Source: Pedobacter africanus
Lineage (GTDB): Bacteria; Bacteroidota; Bacteroidia; Sphingobacteriales; Sphingobacteriaceae
Assembly: GCF_900176535.1 (NCBI RefSeq)
Contig: NZ_FWXT01000001.1
Span: 558,001-622,000 of the forward strand
Reading direction: 5' to 3'
Length of the DNA: 64,000 nt
The position numbers and the translations under genes are program-made. The notes under the pieces were generated by a model, which did not search any database, was not told the origin of the DNA, and saw nothing but the letters and a program-made list of their open reading frames with translations. Below, piece by piece: positions 62,225 through 64,000 of this stretch (position 1 is the stretch's first letter; every line of letters begins with the position of its first letter).

Positions 62225-63148
62225 ATGAAGCCCTTATTTAAAACAATCATTGCCGGAATATGCCTGTTTATTTTTTTAGGCTGCGCAAAAAACGAGGAAC
62301 CTGAAAAAATTTACCGGATAGCCGGAAAGATGACCATTGAAACCCGCAACCGTACTTATTTGCTTAACCTGCCCCCAGATTATTACAAAAATGAAAATAC
62401 AGTGCCGCTGGTCATCGCATTGCACGGCGCCGGGGGCAGTGCCGCTCAATTTGAACAGCACTACAACTTTACCGAACAAACCAACCGCAGCGGGTTCGCG
62501 GTAGTTTATCCCGAAGGTGTACGAAGCGATGGGGTATTAAAACTCAGAACATGGAATGCTGGTACCTGCTGCCACTATGCCTACGAACAAAATGTCGACG
62601 ATGTGATGTACATCAGCAAGCTTATCAACCATTTGGTCAGTACCTATAAAATCAATAGTAAAAAAGTATATGTTACAGGGATGTCCAATGGCGGTATGAT
62701 GGCTTATAGGCTGGCTGCTGAAATACCTGATAAAATAGCCGCAGTGGCACCGGTAAGTGCCAGCATGGTTTTGCCTGGGCCCATTCATCCTTCGCGTCCC
62801 GTACCAATTATGCACATCCATTCAATAAAAGATACCATTGTGCCCTATGCAGGGGGTGTAGGAATAGGCGGTTACACTTTCCCACCTGTAGATTCTGTCC
62901 TGAAGATCTGGGCAGCGAAAAACGGGTGCACAGCAAATCCGCAGGTCATTGTTAACGATCAGAAGTATAGACTAACAGCCTGGAAAGACTGCAGCAATGC
63001 CACCACTATACGTTGTTACCTGACCATGGATGGTGGGCATTCCTGGCCAGGCGGAAAGAAAAGCAACCCGCGCGGAGATGAACCATCAACTGCAATTAAT
63101 GCTACTGAGCTCATTTGCAATTTTTTTCAGGGCTACAGCCTGCCCTGA
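62225..63148 (+). CDS. Polyhydroxybutyrate-depolymerase-like esterase lipoprotein
   Basis: The product has 307 residues. Lipobox is FLGCAKN (Cys20). The alpha/beta hydrolase has the oxyanion motif LVIALHGAGGSA, nucleophile in VTGMSNGGMMA (S154), acid in IKDTIVPYAG (D203) and histidine in MDGGHSWPGG (H272). It matches the LpqC/PHB-depolymerase esterase family, including feruloyl and acetyl xylan esterase-like members. It acts at the cell surface or periplasm. The substrate cannot be told from sequence. Confidence 0.8.
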   Translation: MKPLFKTIIAGICLFIFLGCAKNEEPEKIYRIAGKMTIETRNRTYLLNLPPDYYKNENTVPLVIALHGAGGSAAQFEQHYNFTEQTNRSGFAVVYPEGVRSDGVLKLRTWNAGTCCHYAYEQNVDDVMYISKLINHLVSTYKINSKKVYVTGMSNGGMMAYRLAAEIPDKIAAVAPVSASMVLPGPIHPSRPVPIMHIHSIKDTIVPYAGGVGIGGYTFPPVDSVLKIWAAKNGCTANPQVIVNDQKYRLTAWKDCSNATTIRCYLTMDGGHSWPGGKKSNPRGDEPSTAINATELICNFFQGYSLP

Positions 63149-63190
63149 AAAATTTTGTTCAAAATTGAAAATTCGTATATTATCTGAAGC

Positions 63191-64000
63191 ATGAAATCAA
63201 ACAGCATATATCAGGTCCCTTCAAAAACGAAACTGATAGTTTTAACGGCCCTGGCAATAACTATTTTGTTCTCACTGCCAAGGCTGGCGGTTTTCCGTCA
63301 CATGAAGTACAGCTTGAACATCGATTTCAGATTTTACGAATTCGCCGCCAGGTCCCTGTATTCCTATATCATTGCCATCGCTTTTTTAGCGCTGAATTTA
63401 CGCAGCCGGAAACTGATATGGGGCCCGGTTAATTATAACCCAGCTAACATATACCAGAAAGTAATTTACAATATCGTGTTATTGGCCTTCTTTTATGTAG
63501 TGCTGATCCCTTTACACCTGGCACTTTTTGAACCTTACCTGCGCGAACGGCTTTTCAGGTTTTTCTTTAATCTGCATCTCTTTTTAGAGTTCTTGTTAAC
63601 CCTGCTCATTTCGCACATTTACAAGCTGGTGTTTTACAACCAGCAGATCAAACTTGCAAACGAGGCATTGTTAAAAGCAAATGCAGAGACCAGATATGAG
63701 GTGCTGATGAACCAGGTAAACCCACATTTTCTGTTTAACTCTTTTAATACCATTAATGCTTTGATCAACAGCAATAAAGAAGAAGCGGTTGATTTTGTAA
63801 ACAACCTCTCCGACGTTTACCGATACGTACTGGAAAGCAGCAAAAAAAATTTAGTTACAGTTGCTCAGGAAATCGGGTTTGTACATATTTACGTTAAAAT
63901 GTTAAAAGCCAGGTATGGAAATAAATTACAGGTTGATTTTGCAATAAGGGATTATGCTTTGGATTTGTTTGTTCCTCCGTTGGCCATCCAGGTCCTTATC
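63191..64000 (+). CDS. LytS-type sensor histidine kinase (5' part, cut by the window end)
   Basis: An open frame runs from the ATG at 63191 to the window end (270 codons). Four membrane segments are seen in residues about 14-145 (LIVLTALAITILFSLPRLAV, YSYIIAIAFLALNL, VIYNIVLLAFFYVVLIPLHL, and LHLFLEFLLTLLISHIYKL). The his-kinase domain has the phosphoacceptor MNQVNPHFLFNSFNTINALI and the start of the ATP lid region (KARYGNKLQ, VPPLAIQVLI). A LytTR response regulator would be expected next, beyond the window. Confidence 0.85.
   Translation, partial: MKSNSIYQVPSKTKLIVLTALAITILFSLPRLAVFRHMKYSLNIDFRFYEFAARSLYSYIIAIAFLALNLRSRKLIWGPVNYNPANIYQKVIYNIVLLAFFYVVLIPLHLALFEPYLRERLFRFFFNLHLFLEFLLTLLISHIYKLVFYNQQIKLANEALLKANAETRYEVLMNQVNPHFLFNSFNTINALINSNKEEAVDFVNNLSDVYRYVLESSKKNLVTVAQEIGFVHIYVKMLKARYGNKLQVDFAIRDYALDLFVPPLAIQVLI

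Noticed and set aside
1..64000. CRISPR array, tRNA or rRNA genes, insertion sequence with terminal repeats
   Set aside because: No regularly spaced repeats, cloverleaf sequence or DDE-type transposase gene was noticed on reading.

Overview
The window looks like a chromosomal segment of a Bacteroidota bacterium, most likely Sphingobacteriaceae (Pedobacter-like). The evidence is four SusC/SusD pairs, each with an ECF sigma factor and a FecR-type anti-sigma factor, TlpA/DUF4369 thioredoxins, -7 boxes of the form TAnnTTTG, and the near absence of Shine-Dalgarno sequences. The genus is an inference; no rRNA or tRNA gene was seen.

Layout. 0.2-0.7 kb: a small coiled-coil plus HTH operon. 0.9-2.9 kb: a secreted GH51 arabinofuranosidase. 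3.1-10.0 kb: an AT-rich accessory block with a GNAT-like/HTH pair running into a three-gene operon on the other strand (membrane KAP NTPase, AAA ATPase with a TOPRIM-like C-terminus, soluble KAP NTPase). This is the best candidate for an undescribed, probably anti-phage, system. 10.0-23.1 kb: an AraC-type protein and operon 1 (sigma, FecR, SusC, SusD, DUF4397 lipoprotein, thioredoxin, S9 peptidase, small secreted protein), probably for uptake of peptides or another non-glycan substrate. 23.3-25.3 kb: HU, two unknown proteins and a decayed RadC-like gene. 25.9-28.7 kb: an orphan 930-residue PIN-like protein. 28.8-38.5 kb: operon 2 (sigma, FecR, SusC, SusD, two TlpA proteins). 38.6-45.7 kb: operon 3, a divergent paralogous copy. 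45.8-54.2 kb: operon 4 (sigma, FecR, SusC, SusD, TlpA). 54.2-59.6 kb: an intact Rpn-type PD-(D/E)XK nuclease gene with two decayed relatives and scattered pieces of an RRM gene, plus a cupin, a TPR protein and a DUF3095 protein. 59.7-64 kb: a RhuM-Fic protein, a MerR/TipAS regulator, a small secreted protein, an esterase lipoprotein and the start of a LytS-type histidine kinase.

Two patterns cut across the annotation. First, each of the four fecR-susC gaps carries, on the strand opposite susC, a TAnnTTTG box at the susC start codon, a conserved GTTTGGY and an intrinsic terminator 60-75 nt further on. This predicts four cis-antisense RNAs of about 85-95 nt, like those reported for Bacteroides polysaccharide loci. 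Second, short REP-like repeats are read in frame inside GH51, SusC-1 and (twice) FecR-1, adding peptides the paralogues lack.

How the genes work together: in each SusCD locus the TonB-dependent receptor is expected to signal through FecR to its own sigma factor, which would activate susCD and the downstream thioredoxin or hydrolase genes, while the antisense RNA would dampen susC. All functional statements rest on motif reading; no database search was run.
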